64,000 nt of DNA from Pedobacter sp. KBS0701 (GTDB lineage: Bacteria; Bacteroidota; Bacteroidia; Sphingobacteriales; Sphingobacteriaceae): NCBI RefSeq assembly GCF_005938645.2, contig NZ_CP042171.1, forward strand, positions 5,580,001 to 5,644,000, written 5' to 3'. Positions 41,680-50,771 of the stretch are shown one piece after another. Under the pieces are notes generated by a model. It was not told the DNA's origin, made no database searches, and was given only the letters and a program-made list of their open reading frames with translations. A program made the position numbers and the translations under genes. How positions within the stretch are numbered: position 1 is the stretch's first letter; each line of letters opens with the position of its first letter.

Positions 41680-44055
41680 ATGAAAAAATATTATGCCTTA
41701 ACCATCCTATTTTTAGGAATATCGTTTGCCTATGCACAATCACCGGCATCCTTTGGCAAAAAAGTAAAGTACATGCCTAAATCGTATGAAAGGCCAGCTG
41801 AAACGATAAATGTTAACGATAATACCAGCAATAGCAGTTTACCGTGGATTGTTTTTTCCGATCGTGAAGATAATTATACGACAACAGCGCCAGGTGGAAG
41901 CCTGATTATGAAAAAAATCAGCTTTATGGAACCTTTTTACGTTTCAAAAGAAGAAAACGGCTATCTGAAACTGATCAAGTATAAAGCAGGAATGATCAGG
42001 GGAAGAAAAATTAACGATAAAAAAAGCGCCATCAGTTACGGATGGATTGCTAAATCCAAACTACTTTTATGGCAACGTGCATTCTCTAACCAAAAAACGG
42101 GTTATGCTGAGAAAGCCATTGGTATAGTTAATGGAAAAAATGCGTTAACCGAGCCGAAATTTTATTTCGATACTACCGACTCCATTTTAGTTTACAACAC
42201 ACCTGAACTTAAGGACAGACGCACCAAAGTGAGGTTGCACGAAATTGCCTATATCTATAAAAAATCGGAAGATGGCAAAAAATACCTGATTGGTTCTGAC
42301 GATCAGCTGGTTGCAGATACTGCCTTAAAAAGTATTTATGGATGGGTTTCTGCCGAGGCGGTACATAGCTGGGGAGATCGTTTATACATCACCTCTGTTA
42401 AACCGGGCGATTATGATAAGGATGATTCTACTACACTGGCCATTAAAAATGGCATTGATAAAGGAACAGCTTTTGTAATGGATCCCTTATTGCCAAGTGA
42501 AAACCTGATCTTGCGTAGTGTGCCTGTTGTTTCAGATGATGAGGGCGGAAGCACGGTAGGTATTGCCGCAGATGTTTACAATAAAAAAGACAATAAGATA
42601 TTAACCATTAACGGTTCTGCACTGTCTTATCAGGATTACCTGAAGCTGCGCAAAAATAAAACAAAAGTAAATGTTGTTTTTGTAATGGATGGCGGAAGCC
42701 CGATGACCAAGTATTTCTCCGGAATGACCAATACTATTGCTTCTTTCGAAAATATTATGGGCGATTTTGGTAAAGGAACCAAAGTAAACTTTGGCGGGGT
42801 AGTATACCGTGGTGAAACCGGATGCGGACAACAGGGGATTTTTGTTAGCCCGATCCAGGACGATTACAGGCAATTGATGACATTCTTATCAAACCAGGCA
42901 AAAAATACCTTGAGGTGTAATGGCGAGATTTCGGAAGAACCAGTTTTTAGTGCGTTAAAAGCCGGAATAAACTTGTTTAAAGCGAAAAAGAACGAAACCA
43001 ACTTAATTATATTGGTGGGGAGTACAGGAAATTCAGGCGGAACCAACAACTACCTGATTAACGAACTAAGCGAACAGGTTGCCCTTGCCGATGCCCGCAT
43101 TTTAGCTTTGCAGGTGTACAGTGATTTTAACCAGTCGTTTAATGATTTTGTTATCCAGTCACGTAAACTCGTTTCAGAGTCTGCTATCCGTTCTGCAGAA
43201 TACAGAAAAAACACAATGGTAAAAGGTGAAGGCTTAAAAAGTTTCCAGCCTTACAATACAAGTTTGCAGGATTCTATTTCTTATTATTTAGATTATCCTA
43301 AAAACAGTTTGATACAGGGCGGGGTGGTTTTCCCGACTAAAGGATCAGTAAATTCAAATCAGAGCATGACGATCGCTTTGCGCCGTTTTGTAAAAGAAAC
43401 CAGTTCAGACATCTATAACCAGATCAGCTCATTGGATAGTGCCTTCCGCTTAACCGGTATATCACGTAAAAACCTATCTGCTGATGTAGAAAGTTTGTTG
43501 CCAGAACCTGTTGGTCCAGAGGTGGCAGACCGTATGCCGCACAATGCCTTTAAATATTATAGTACCGCAAATTTATCTGCTGATGCTGTAAAAAATAACC
43601 GCGCTAATTTACAATATGCTATTGTGTTAAATAATATGGAGTACAAGCAAATTGTAGATGTATTTTCAATTATGCTGGGGCAAAACCTTCAGGCCGATCA
43701 ATCTTCTTTTAGAAGGAAGCTGGTTAAAAACTACGTAAAAATGCCTAAGCAGTTATTGGGCATGAAAATATCATCAAGCGATATTAAAGCAATGACATTA
43801 AGTAACTACATTAAGCTGGTTACAGGTTTGCCTTTAAACAATGATTTTTTAGCCAAATACAAAGTAAGCGATTTAAAAAATACCTCTAAAATGCCGCTGG
43901 AAGAGTTTGAAACTTACATTAAATTATTAAATCAGTCCGTTCAGCAGATTAAAAGAGCTACGCAGATTGAACAACAGTTTATTTCGAACGGCAAAATATA
44001 TTACTACATCACCGAAAATAATTTTAACCCGGCAGTATTGCCTACAACCAACTAA
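41680..44055 (+). CDS. tssR: T6SS protein TssR
   Basis: A 791-residue exported protein with signal peptide ending GISFAYAQ. SH3-like N-terminal parts (about 50-270) precede a von Willebrand A-type domain that starts NVVFVMDGGSPMTKYF near residue 330, with a partly preserved MIDAS (DGGS). The C-terminal region is helical. This matches TssR, a large periplasmic component unique to T6SSiii. It lies 41 nt after tssP and only 5 nt before clpV. Confidence 0.87.
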   Translation: MKKYYALTILFLGISFAYAQSPASFGKKVKYMPKSYERPAETINVNDNTSNSSLPWIVFSDREDNYTTTAPGGSLIMKKISFMEPFYVSKEENGYLKLIKYKAGMIRGRKINDKKSAISYGWIAKSKLLLWQRAFSNQKTGYAEKAIGIVNGKNALTEPKFYFDTTDSILVYNTPELKDRRTKVRLHEIAYIYKKSEDGKKYLIGSDDQLVADTALKSIYGWVSAEAVHSWGDRLYITSVKPGDYDKDDSTTLAIKNGIDKGTAFVMDPLLPSENLILRSVPVVSDDEGGSTVGIAADVYNKKDNKILTINGSALSYQDYLKLRKNKTKVNVVFVMDGGSPMTKYFSGMTNTIASFENIMGDFGKGTKVNFGGVVYRGETGCGQQGIFVSPIQDDYRQLMTFLSNQAKNTLRCNGEISEEPVFSALKAGINLFKAKKNETNLIILVGSTGNSGGTNNYLINELSEQVALADARILALQVYSDFNQSFNDFVIQSRKLVSESAIRSAEYRKNTMVKGEGLKSFQPYNTSLQDSISYYLDYPKNSLIQGGVVFPTKGSVNSNQSMTIALRRFVKETSSDIYNQISSLDSAFRLTGISRKNLSADVESLLPEPVGPEVADRMPHNAFKYYSTANLSADAVKNNRANLQYAIVLNNMEYKQIVDVFSIMLGQNLQADQSSFRRKLVKNYVKMPKQLLGMKISSSDIKAMTLSNYIKLVTGLPLNNDFLAKYKVSDLKNTSKMPLEEFETYIKLLNQSVQQIKRATQIEQQFISNGKIYYYITENNFNPAVLPTTN

Positions 44056-44060
44056 AGGCT

Positions 44061-46577
44061 ATGGCAGTTACAAACTTAAGCGAATCGGTAAAAACAGCCC
44101 TGCACATTGCACAATCACTGGCAAAAGAATACAGAAACGAAGTGTTTTCTGCAGCTCATTTGCTCAAAGGATTAATGCATAAAGATGTTGGTTTAAGATC
44201 ATTTATTACTTCCATTGGGAAGGATGAGGAATATATAAGCGAGTGGGCTGAAGTCCGGATTGATGAGCAGGCGAAATCGGCAAGCCTTAGCGATACGGTT
44301 AGTGGCGGGCCAGAAATTGCGGTGATTTTTGAAGAAGCAGATAATGTGCGCATTAAACTGGGTCTTGATTTAATTACACCTGTTTGTGTGTTAACCGCAC
44401 TCGCAAAACCCGGTATCGGCTTTCAGCCTGATCAGTTAAAATCTTTTCCAATCAAGGAACGCGAAATTTTGGATCTCTATGTAAAGGATGAAGAAATTTC
44501 GAGGGTAGTCTCACCGGATAAGGCAACCGCTGGTACCGAAAATAAAAGTACAGGTAATGCGCTGCATAAATATTGTATAGATCGCTTACAGATGGTTCGG
44601 GATGGTAAAACAGATCCGATAATTGGCCGCGATAAAGAAACCCGGCAAATGATGGAAATCCTTTGCCGCAGAACTAAGCCAAATGTAATTCTTACAGGCG
44701 ATGCCGGCGTAGGTAAAACAGCTTTAGTAGATGGCTTTGCTATCGATATTGTGAATCAGAACGTTCCCGAAAGTTTAAAGCCAGTTCAGCTTTTCGAATT
44801 GGATTTAGGTTCGTTAATCGCGGGTGCATCTTACAAAGGAGAAATCGAAGACCGTTTAAAAAACATCATTAAAGAAATAAAACAGTTCGAAAAAGCGGTG
44901 CTTTTTATTGATGAAATTCATACTTTGTTAGATAGCAAAGGCCCTTTGGGTGCTGGCATTGGCAATCTGTTGAAACCAGAACTTGCCCGTGGCGAAATAA
45001 CAGTAATCGGCGCCACAACTATTGACGAGTATCGTAAGATTATTGAGCCGGAACAGGCTTTTAGCAGGCGTTTTGAAGTGCTTCAGGTAAATGAACCAAA
45101 TGAAGAAAGCACTATTAAAATGTTGCAGAAACTGGCTGTAAAATACGAAGAACACCATACGCTAAGCATCGAACCGGATGCCTTAGGCGAATGTGTGCGA
45201 CTGGCCAAACGTTACATGAAAGATAGAAGGCTCCCTGATTCTGCCTTCGATCTGCTTGATAGGACCATGGCGGCGATGAAAATGATGAATGATACATCCG
45301 ATCAGGTACTTGATAGTTTGGAAACAGAACTGGAAACACTGAATGCAAACCAGGAACAATCAGACGCTGATCGATTCGTAGATTATAAATGGCTTTTTTC
45401 ATTACTTCAGAATAAGTTAAGTCCGGTTTTATTGGGGCGTTTAACTGATGAGACACAGACCGATGCCTTCGAAACTGCAGATGAATACCAGGGTTATATC
45501 AATAGCAGCCTTCGGGAATTAAAAAAATATGCTGCGGAGAAAAGCGACCGCATAACCAAGCAGGATATTGCTTCTATAGTGGCCTATAAAACAGGTATAC
45601 CTATGGGTAAACTGCAGGCCGGTGAAAAAGAAAAATTGCTCAATATGGAGCAATACCTTAAAAAACGTGTGGTAGGACAGGATCAGGCTTTAAAAGCTGT
45701 TTCTGATGCCATACTCGAGTCGCGTAGCGGCCTGAACAAAAAAGGACAACCCATTGGATCCTTCTTTTTACTGGGACCAACCGGAACAGGAAAAACCGAA
45801 TTAGCCAAATCAATTGCCGAATTCTTGTTTAACGATGAAAAGGCGATGATCAGGTTTGACATGTCTGAATTTAAAGAAGAGCACAGTGCCGCCCTGCTTT
45901 ACGGGGCTCCTCCGGGATATGTCGGCTATGAAGAAGGTGGCTTGTTGGTGAATAAAATCAGGCAGCAGCCATATTCTGTACTTTTGTTTGATGAAATTGA
46001 AAAAGCGCACCCTTCGGTTTTCGACACCTTTCTGCAAATTTTGGATGAAGGCCACATGCATGACCGTTTAGGAAAAGAAGGTGATTTTAGTAATTCGTTA
46101 ATACTTTTCACTTCTAACATTGGTAGCGAATGGATTGCTGAACAGATTGGGAAAGGTGTTATTCCCGCTTCGAACCAATTAATGGAGGTAATGGCCGGAC
46201 ATTTCCGCCCTGAGTTTTTAGCCCGGATTTCTGAAATTGTTCCATTTGCACCGATTAACGAAAGCAATGTGGTACGCATCTTTGAAATTCAGCTGAGCAG
46301 TTTGGTGCAATCGCTTAACAAAATGGGTATCGAGTTCGAAATTGCAGAAGATGCTAAAAAAATGATTGCTTTAGATGGTTTTACACCTAAATATGGTGCA
46401 AGACAGTTATCGGCTGTTATCCGGAATCTTTTACGTCGCCCGATCTCCAAATACATCATTTCTGGCGAACTGAAAAAAGGATCGAAGGTTGTTGTGAGCA
46501 AACATTCTGAGGAGGATAAACTGGAATGGAATATTATTCAGCCTGAAACCGCAACATTGGAACAAAAATTGAGTTAA
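44061..46577 (+). CDS. tssH: T6SS sheath-recycling AAA+ ATPase ClpV
   Basis: An 838-residue Hsp100/ClpB-type unfoldase that disassembles the contracted TssBC sheath. It has a Clp_N domain (1-150), a first AAA+ module with Walker A GDAGVGKT (213-220) and Walker B FIDEIH (Asp284-Glu285), a short middle region, and a second AAA+ module with GPTGTGKTE (572-580), then the ClpB D2-small domain. The M-domain is much reduced (about 400-500) relative to ClpB, as expected for ClpV. Located between tssR and tssB, which settles ClpV over ClpB/ClpC. Confidence 0.93.
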   Translation: MAVTNLSESVKTALHIAQSLAKEYRNEVFSAAHLLKGLMHKDVGLRSFITSIGKDEEYISEWAEVRIDEQAKSASLSDTVSGGPEIAVIFEEADNVRIKLGLDLITPVCVLTALAKPGIGFQPDQLKSFPIKEREILDLYVKDEEISRVVSPDKATAGTENKSTGNALHKYCIDRLQMVRDGKTDPIIGRDKETRQMMEILCRRTKPNVILTGDAGVGKTALVDGFAIDIVNQNVPESLKPVQLFELDLGSLIAGASYKGEIEDRLKNIIKEIKQFEKAVLFIDEIHTLLDSKGPLGAGIGNLLKPELARGEITVIGATTIDEYRKIIEPEQAFSRRFEVLQVNEPNEESTIKMLQKLAVKYEEHHTLSIEPDALGECVRLAKRYMKDRRLPDSAFDLLDRTMAAMKMMNDTSDQVLDSLETELETLNANQEQSDADRFVDYKWLFSLLQNKLSPVLLGRLTDETQTDAFETADEYQGYINSSLRELKKYAAEKSDRITKQDIASIVAYKTGIPMGKLQAGEKEKLLNMEQYLKKRVVGQDQALKAVSDAILESRSGLNKKGQPIGSFFLLGPTGTGKTELAKSIAEFLFNDEKAMIRFDMSEFKEEHSAALLYGAPPGYVGYEEGGLLVNKIRQQPYSVLLFDEIEKAHPSVFDTFLQILDEGHMHDRLGKEGDFSNSLILFTSNIGSEWIAEQIGKGVIPASNQLMEVMAGHFRPEFLARISEIVPFAPINESNVVRIFEIQLSSLVQSLNKMGIEFEIAEDAKKMIALDGFTPKYGARQLSAVIRNLLRRPISKYIISGELKKGSKVVVSKHSEEDKLEWNIIQPETATLEQKLS

Positions 46578-46633
46578 CGTGTTAACTATTATATTATTAG
46601 AACAAATTAATTTTAAACCTAAATCTACATACT

Positions 46634-47080
46634 ATGTTTAATTATGAAATTGGTGGTAACGAGCGAAAAATTGACACCTCGGAAGCCTTCGCAGAAATTG
46701 CCCACAACAAAACGCTTTTTGTGCAAAAACTTACCGATAACGATCCGATAAAACCTGAAAAAGTTGAAGGATTAAAAACGGTAAAGGATGTATTCGAACA
46801 TTATAAACCAAATGTAAAGGTCGCTTTCGAAAAGCAGGATGGATCTACCGTGGGCGAAACCCTAAACTTTAAAGATCTTGGCGATTTTGGTGTGAAAAAC
46901 ATTATTAACCAAAGTAATTACCTCACCAACGTTAATATTGAGAAAGAAATGTCGCTTAATGTAATCAAACAATTAAAATCGAACAAAACCTTAAAGGCTA
47001 CACTTGATGATGAAGAAACTAAATCGGCCTTCATCAATGCTTTAAAGAACTTTGTTGATGAATTGGAGCAGAATAAATAA
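46634..47080 (+). CDS. tssB: T6SS sheath small subunit TssB
   Basis: A 148-residue protein beginning MFNYEIGGNERK, with a central LNFKDLGDFGVKNIINQS that is the characteristic TssB/VipA motif (F-x-D-F), and a helical C-terminus. It forms the contractile sheath with TssC, encoded 18 nt downstream. Confidence 0.9.
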   Translation: MFNYEIGGNERKIDTSEAFAEIAHNKTLFVQKLTDNDPIKPEKVEGLKTVKDVFEHYKPNVKVAFEKQDGSTVGETLNFKDLGDFGVKNIINQSNYLTNVNIEKEMSLNVIKQLKSNKTLKATLDDEETKSAFINALKNFVDELEQNK

Positions 47081-47098
47081 TCTAAACGCTGAAAAAAC

Positions 47099-48487
47099 AT
47101 GTCAAACCCTCAAGAATTAAAAGCAGACCAAAATACGTCCGAAGCAGGTTTTAAACCAGCAGAAAGCAAAACGATAGAAAAAACATCACTTAAGGATAAC
47201 TTAGAAAAGCTGGCCAGGGTTGGCGGTTTCGATTTGTTAGAAGCAACAGTTGATGGCCTTCAGAATTTAAATCCTGAAAGAAAAGCACGGAAACAGATTT
47301 TTTTAACCGGCGATGAAAAGAAGAAAGAACGCGAAGAACTGAAAAAGAAAATCCAGCTTTGGATAGACGTGCTAGAGTCTTCCACCTCTGTGGCCGATAT
47401 GGTTGAAAAAAGTACCGAAAAACTTAACGCTGCAGAAGAAAACCTGAATAAGAATATTGGTACCGCTTTAGAAAGTACAAGAGAACTGGAGCAGGCGTAC
47501 CGTTCGGTGCATTTGTTCTATAAGAATACCGAATCTGATAAACTCAAAAATGTAGTACTCTTAAATGCATCAATGGATCAGATCAAAGATCTTGATAATC
47601 CACGTTTTATTGAATATGTAGATGATGAGTTAAAACAGAATTACGATCGTTTGGATCTTCGTAATAACTACTCGTTAATGGTGGTGCCAGGTTACATGGG
47701 CTCTAATAAAGTGTTGGAAAGATGGGGTAAAATTGCACATAACAACAAAGCCATGTTGGTAACCGATTTTGCAGATCTTGATCAGCCGGATGACGTACTT
47801 GATTTATTTACCGCAGCTAATTTCACTGGAGGTGATGCTTTTAGATCGAACGTTATCATGACCTGTAACTGGCTTGTTGGCCGCGGTAAGGTTGCCGAAG
47901 TGGGCGAGGAAGATGATTTAACTGTACCCGGATCAGCTGCACTTGCAGGCAAAATGTACTATACTTTAATGTCGCAGGTTACTGCAGGTAAAAAACATGG
48001 TGCCATAAATGAGGTAGATGGCGTAAAATTTGATTTAAAGAAAAGCGAAATCTCTCATCTGGAGAGAGTAGGCTTGGTACCAATGGTTAACGAATATGGT
48101 AAAGTAATGGCTTTTTCTGCTAAAACGTTATTTAATGGTGATAACATCGGTTTACAGACTTATTCGGTTGTACGTGTATTCGATTACATTACCAAAGTAT
48201 TATTCGATTTCCTGAACAGAAGGGCATTCGAAAACTGGACTTCTAAAACAGAACAGGATTTACGTGGTCAGATTGTGAAATTTTTAGATGGTATTCAGGG
48301 CGCTGACCGTTTGATCGAAAGATTTAAGATCATGCGTTTCGAAAGAGATGAACAACAAAAAGATAGAATCCACCTGGATATCCACATTACGCCATATTTT
48401 CCAGCCAAAAGTTTTGTAGTAAAACTGGATGGACATAAAGGTGAAGATGAAAGTACCACATGGAGTTCAGAGTATAATCAGCAGTAG
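47099..48487 (+). CDS. tssC: T6SS sheath large subunit TssC
   Basis: A 462-residue protein of the Bacteroidota TssC type (also annotated DUF5458). A disordered start is followed by the helical region with LEQAYRSVHLFYKNTE, a TssC hallmark, and the C-terminal IHLDIHITPYFPAKSFVVKL strand that interlocks sheath subunits. Immediately downstream of tssB and ended by a strong terminator. Confidence 0.92.
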   Translation: MSNPQELKADQNTSEAGFKPAESKTIEKTSLKDNLEKLARVGGFDLLEATVDGLQNLNPERKARKQIFLTGDEKKKEREELKKKIQLWIDVLESSTSVADMVEKSTEKLNAAEENLNKNIGTALESTRELEQAYRSVHLFYKNTESDKLKNVVLLNASMDQIKDLDNPRFIEYVDDELKQNYDRLDLRNNYSLMVVPGYMGSNKVLERWGKIAHNNKAMLVTDFADLDQPDDVLDLFTAANFTGGDAFRSNVIMTCNWLVGRGKVAEVGEEDDLTVPGSAALAGKMYYTLMSQVTAGKKHGAINEVDGVKFDLKKSEISHLERVGLVPMVNEYGKVMAFSAKTLFNGDNIGLQTYSVVRVFDYITKVLFDFLNRRAFENWTSKTEQDLRGQIVKFLDGIQGADRLIERFKIMRFERDEQQKDRIHLDIHITPYFPAKSFVVKLDGHKGEDESTTWSSEYNQQ

Positions 48488-48506
48488 TTTTTGATACCTG
48501 AAAATA

Positions 48507-48536
48507 AAAACCCAACCTTAGCGTTGGGTTTTTTTA
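48507..48536 (+). terminator. Terminator of the main tss operon
   Basis: AAACCCAAC (48508-48516) pairs with GTTGGGTTT (48523-48531), then a T-run; 20 nt after the tssC stop codon. Confidence 0.9.
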
Positions 48537-48610
48537 TGGGTTATGCATAACACTTAACAAATTCTTTATAATTTTGTAATGCATCGGCCTGATCAGATTA
48601 ATCAAAAAAA

Positions 48611-49183
48611 ATGAAGCAAGTACTTATCCTGAATGGGGATATTGAAAAAAACGCATCTACAAACTTCCTGATTAACGCCTATAAGCAAGGGGCAGAAAGT
48701 GTTGGCGCTACTGTAAGGGAGTTGGCCATTATCGATCTGATATTTAATTCTAACAAGCTGTTTAATAACCGACAGATTGCCGAGTTAGAACCCGATTTGC
48801 AGAAAGCATTAACGGCGATCAGGCAAAGTAATCATATTGTGCTTTTTTGCCCGGTGTACGTAGATCATATTCCCGCAAAAATTAAAGGCTTTTTCGATCG
48901 CTTATTTATGCCCGATCAGATTTTTACTACTCAGCAGCAAAATGTAAACAATAACTTTAGCGGCCGTTCGGGAAGAATTGTATCTATTTTAGATGAGGCA
49001 ACCTTTAAAGAATGGAAAGCCAATAAGAAAACAACTTACCTTTCCATCAAAAAAGTTGTTTTTGAGAAATGCAGAATGAGTCCTGTACTCACCAATACGA
49101 TTGGCGAATTGCATTCCCTAGAAAATCATTACAGTCAAAAATGGCTGGCCAAGATGGAAAAGTTTGGATCACAATTGATTTGA
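48611..49183 (+). CDS. Flavodoxin-like NAD(P)H-dependent oxidoreductase
   Basis: A 190-residue flavodoxin-fold protein. QVLILNGDIEKNASTNFL is the FMN phosphate-binding loop and FCPVYVDHIPAKIKGFFDR is the second family motif. It probably reduces quinones or other small substrates using NAD(P)H and FMN. It sits between tssC and hcp but is separated by a terminator and has no known T6SS role; probably an unrelated insertion in the locus. Confidence 0.82.
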   Translation: MKQVLILNGDIEKNASTNFLINAYKQGAESVGATVRELAIIDLIFNSNKLFNNRQIAELEPDLQKALTAIRQSNHIVLFCPVYVDHIPAKIKGFFDRLFMPDQIFTTQQQNVNNNFSGRSGRIVSILDEATFKEWKANKKTTYLSIKKVVFEKCRMSPVLTNTIGELHSLENHYSQKWLAKMEKFGSQLI

Positions 49184-49439
49184 AGTCGCCACGGTCTATG
49201 TCGCACAGACCATCTTAATGATGTACCCAGCTTGTCCTAAAACGCTACACTTTGTGTATAAACGCTACAGTTTTATAGTGTAACTGCGCTTACAACGTAT
49301 TTGTAACATTAAAGATAGATTCGGATTTTCCACATCTTTTCCACAAAGATGCAACGTATACCAGCGTTTTTAGGCGATAAACACAAATTTCCTGTTTTTT
49401 AAAAACTTGTTTACCGCTTATCAATGAGTGGTATACCGC

Positions 49440-49524
49440 ACGTTTGGCCTGATATTTGGTTAAATGAATGCAGTAGCAGGGGCTACAAAAAATTCAATTT
49501 TTTTAACCTTTAAATTTTAAAACT
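49440..49524 (+). promoter_or_regulatory. Conserved upstream region of hcp (promoter candidate)
   Basis: The element TGATATTTGGTT (-7-like GATATTTG at 49451-49458) and the leader ACCTTTAAATTTTAAAACT just before the ATG are conserved in front of the other copy of this gene at 63458 (TTAATATTTGGTT and the same leader). Conservation between copies supports a promoter and ribosome-binding region. The rest of the 341-bp gap (49184-49524) also resembles the region before 63458 and holds no gene. Confidence 0.5.
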
Positions 49525-49920
49525 ATGGCTTTCAAAGCTAGATTAAATTTTTCGGGCAAGGAGTACGATGTGCTTCACTGTGCCTATGCGTTAAACCGAG
49601 ATGTAGATGCTAAAGGAAGACCTTCTTCCGGAGTTTACGGCGGTACCATCGATATTGAGATCGAATCAACCGAAGACACTTCAATTATCGAAGCGATGGT
49701 AAATAACCAGTACAAACCTATTACAGGAACCCTTCTGATCAAGAAAACAGAGGAAGATGCCAAAATGAAAGAAGTTAACTTCGAGGATGGCTACATTGTT
49801 AAATATTCCGAAGGAATAAACATTGTGGGCGATCACCCGATGACGCTCAAGTTCCAGATTTCAGCCCGCAAGCTTAAATTAGGTAACGCAGAGCACCTTA
49901 ATGATTGGCCAAAAGCTTAG
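49525..49920 (+). CDS. tssD: T6SS tube protein Hcp/TssD, copy 1
   Basis: A 131-residue Hcp that stacks as hexameric rings to form the expelled tube. The Bacteroidota Hcp pattern is clear: FSGKEYDVLHCAYALNRDVD, RPSSGVYGGTIDIEIEST, MTLKFQISARKLKLGNAEH and a terminal NDWPKA. It is 128/131 identical to the copy at 63458 and more divergent from the next gene. Abundantly expressed hcp genes usually have their own promoter, and this one follows a 341-bp gap. Confidence 0.93.
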   Translation: MAFKARLNFSGKEYDVLHCAYALNRDVDAKGRPSSGVYGGTIDIEIESTEDTSIIEAMVNNQYKPITGTLLIKKTEEDAKMKEVNFEDGYIVKYSEGINIVGDHPMTLKFQISARKLKLGNAEHLNDWPKA

Positions 49921-50020
49921 TTAGGTTTAAGGCGTAAGGTTTAGGGCAAATATATACTCCATGCTCTTCGCTAACCGCTTTCCGCAATTCATTCATCTTT
50001 CACATTAAAATTTTACTACA

Positions 50021-50416
50021 ATGGCATTCAAAACCCGTTTAAACTTAGGATCAAAAGAATTTGATGTACTACAGTGCAGCTTTTCATTAAATAGAGATGT
50101 TGACGCAAAAGGCCGTCCATCCTCAGGTGTTTATGGTGGTACCATCCACATCGAAATCGAATCAACTGAAGATACTTCAGTGATCGAATCAATGGTTAAC
50201 AACCAGTATAAGCCGCTTTCCGGAACATTGGTTTTCAAAAAGGGCGAAGAAGATTCCAAAATGAAAGAACTGTCTTTCGAAGATGGTTATATCATCCAGT
50301 ATAACGAGGGTATTGCGGTAAACGACAATACACCTATGACTTTAAGTTTCGTAGTATCTGCCCGTAAGCTAAAACTGGGTAACGCGGAACATGAAAATGA
50401 TTGGCCAAAAGCTTAG
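50021..50416 (+). CDS. tssD: T6SS tube protein Hcp/TssD, copy 2
   Basis: A 131-residue Hcp paralogue of the same length as copy 1 but with many substitutions (starts MAFKTRLNLGSKEFDVLQC, ends NAEHENDWPKA). Hcp variants often chaperone different effectors, so the two may form mixed or alternative tubes. A third gene beginning with the same 24 nt follows the duplicated copy 1 at the right window edge. A terminator lies 30 nt downstream. Confidence 0.93.
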   Translation: MAFKTRLNLGSKEFDVLQCSFSLNRDVDAKGRPSSGVYGGTIHIEIESTEDTSVIESMVNNQYKPLSGTLVFKKGEEDSKMKELSFEDGYIIQYNEGIAVNDNTPMTLSFVVSARKLKLGNAEHENDWPKA

Positions 50417-50445
50417 TTATTTTTAGCATATCAATTTAATTGAAG

Positions 50446-50466
50446 CGCCCCGATTTATCGGGGCGT
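50446..50466 (+). terminator. Terminator after hcp copy 2
   Basis: CGCCCCGAT (50446-50454) and ATCGGGGCG (50457-50465) form a 9-bp GC-rich stem with a very short loop, followed by TATTTA. It isolates the hcp pair from vgrG. Confidence 0.8.
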
Positions 50467-50573
50467 ATTTAGTTCACTAGCACTTTTCTCATTGTAGATA
50501 TATCATCTAAATTATCCATTGCAAGGTTGAGCGGTTTTCACCGTGAGGCTATATCTTACATTAAAGCTCAATT

Positions 50574-50747
50574 ATGTCTAACCAATGCAAATATATTGTA
50601 GTAAAAAACGGTTACCACCCTGGTAAAATGTTTGGTTTGGCACCTACACACAAAATTTATCTGAACTTGCCTTATATAAAAATAGAATTACTTCTATTAG
50701 ATAAGTATGCACTAAAAAATTCGTCAACTGGATTTAGCTTAGGGTAA
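50574..50747 (+). CDS. Possible 57-residue protein between hcp and vgrG
   Basis: An ATG frame of 57 codons plus TAA encoding MSNQCKYIVVKNGYHPG, then a hydrophobic-basic stretch (LPYIKIELLLLDKYA), ending NSSTGFSLG. It lies in the 355-bp gap and stops 24 nt before vgrG. No family is recognised and no strong ribosome-binding site is visible; it may be a small T6SS accessory protein, a relict, or chance. Confidence 0.35.
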   Translation: MSNQCKYIVVKNGYHPGKMFGLAPTHKIYLNLPYIKIELLLLDKYALKNSSTGFSLG

Positions 50748-50771
50748 TTTTTGTGATCAATATTAATTAAT

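Noticed and set aside
44061..46577. ClpB or ClpC chaperone instead of ClpV
   Set aside because: The gene is embedded between tssR and tssB and has a much shortened middle domain, so ClpV is the better call.
33823..49183. T6SS locus as incomplete because TssA, TssJ, TssL and TssM are missing
   Set aside because: These are absent by definition in Bacteroidota subtype iii, which has TssN/O/P/R instead; all are present here except an obvious TssQ.
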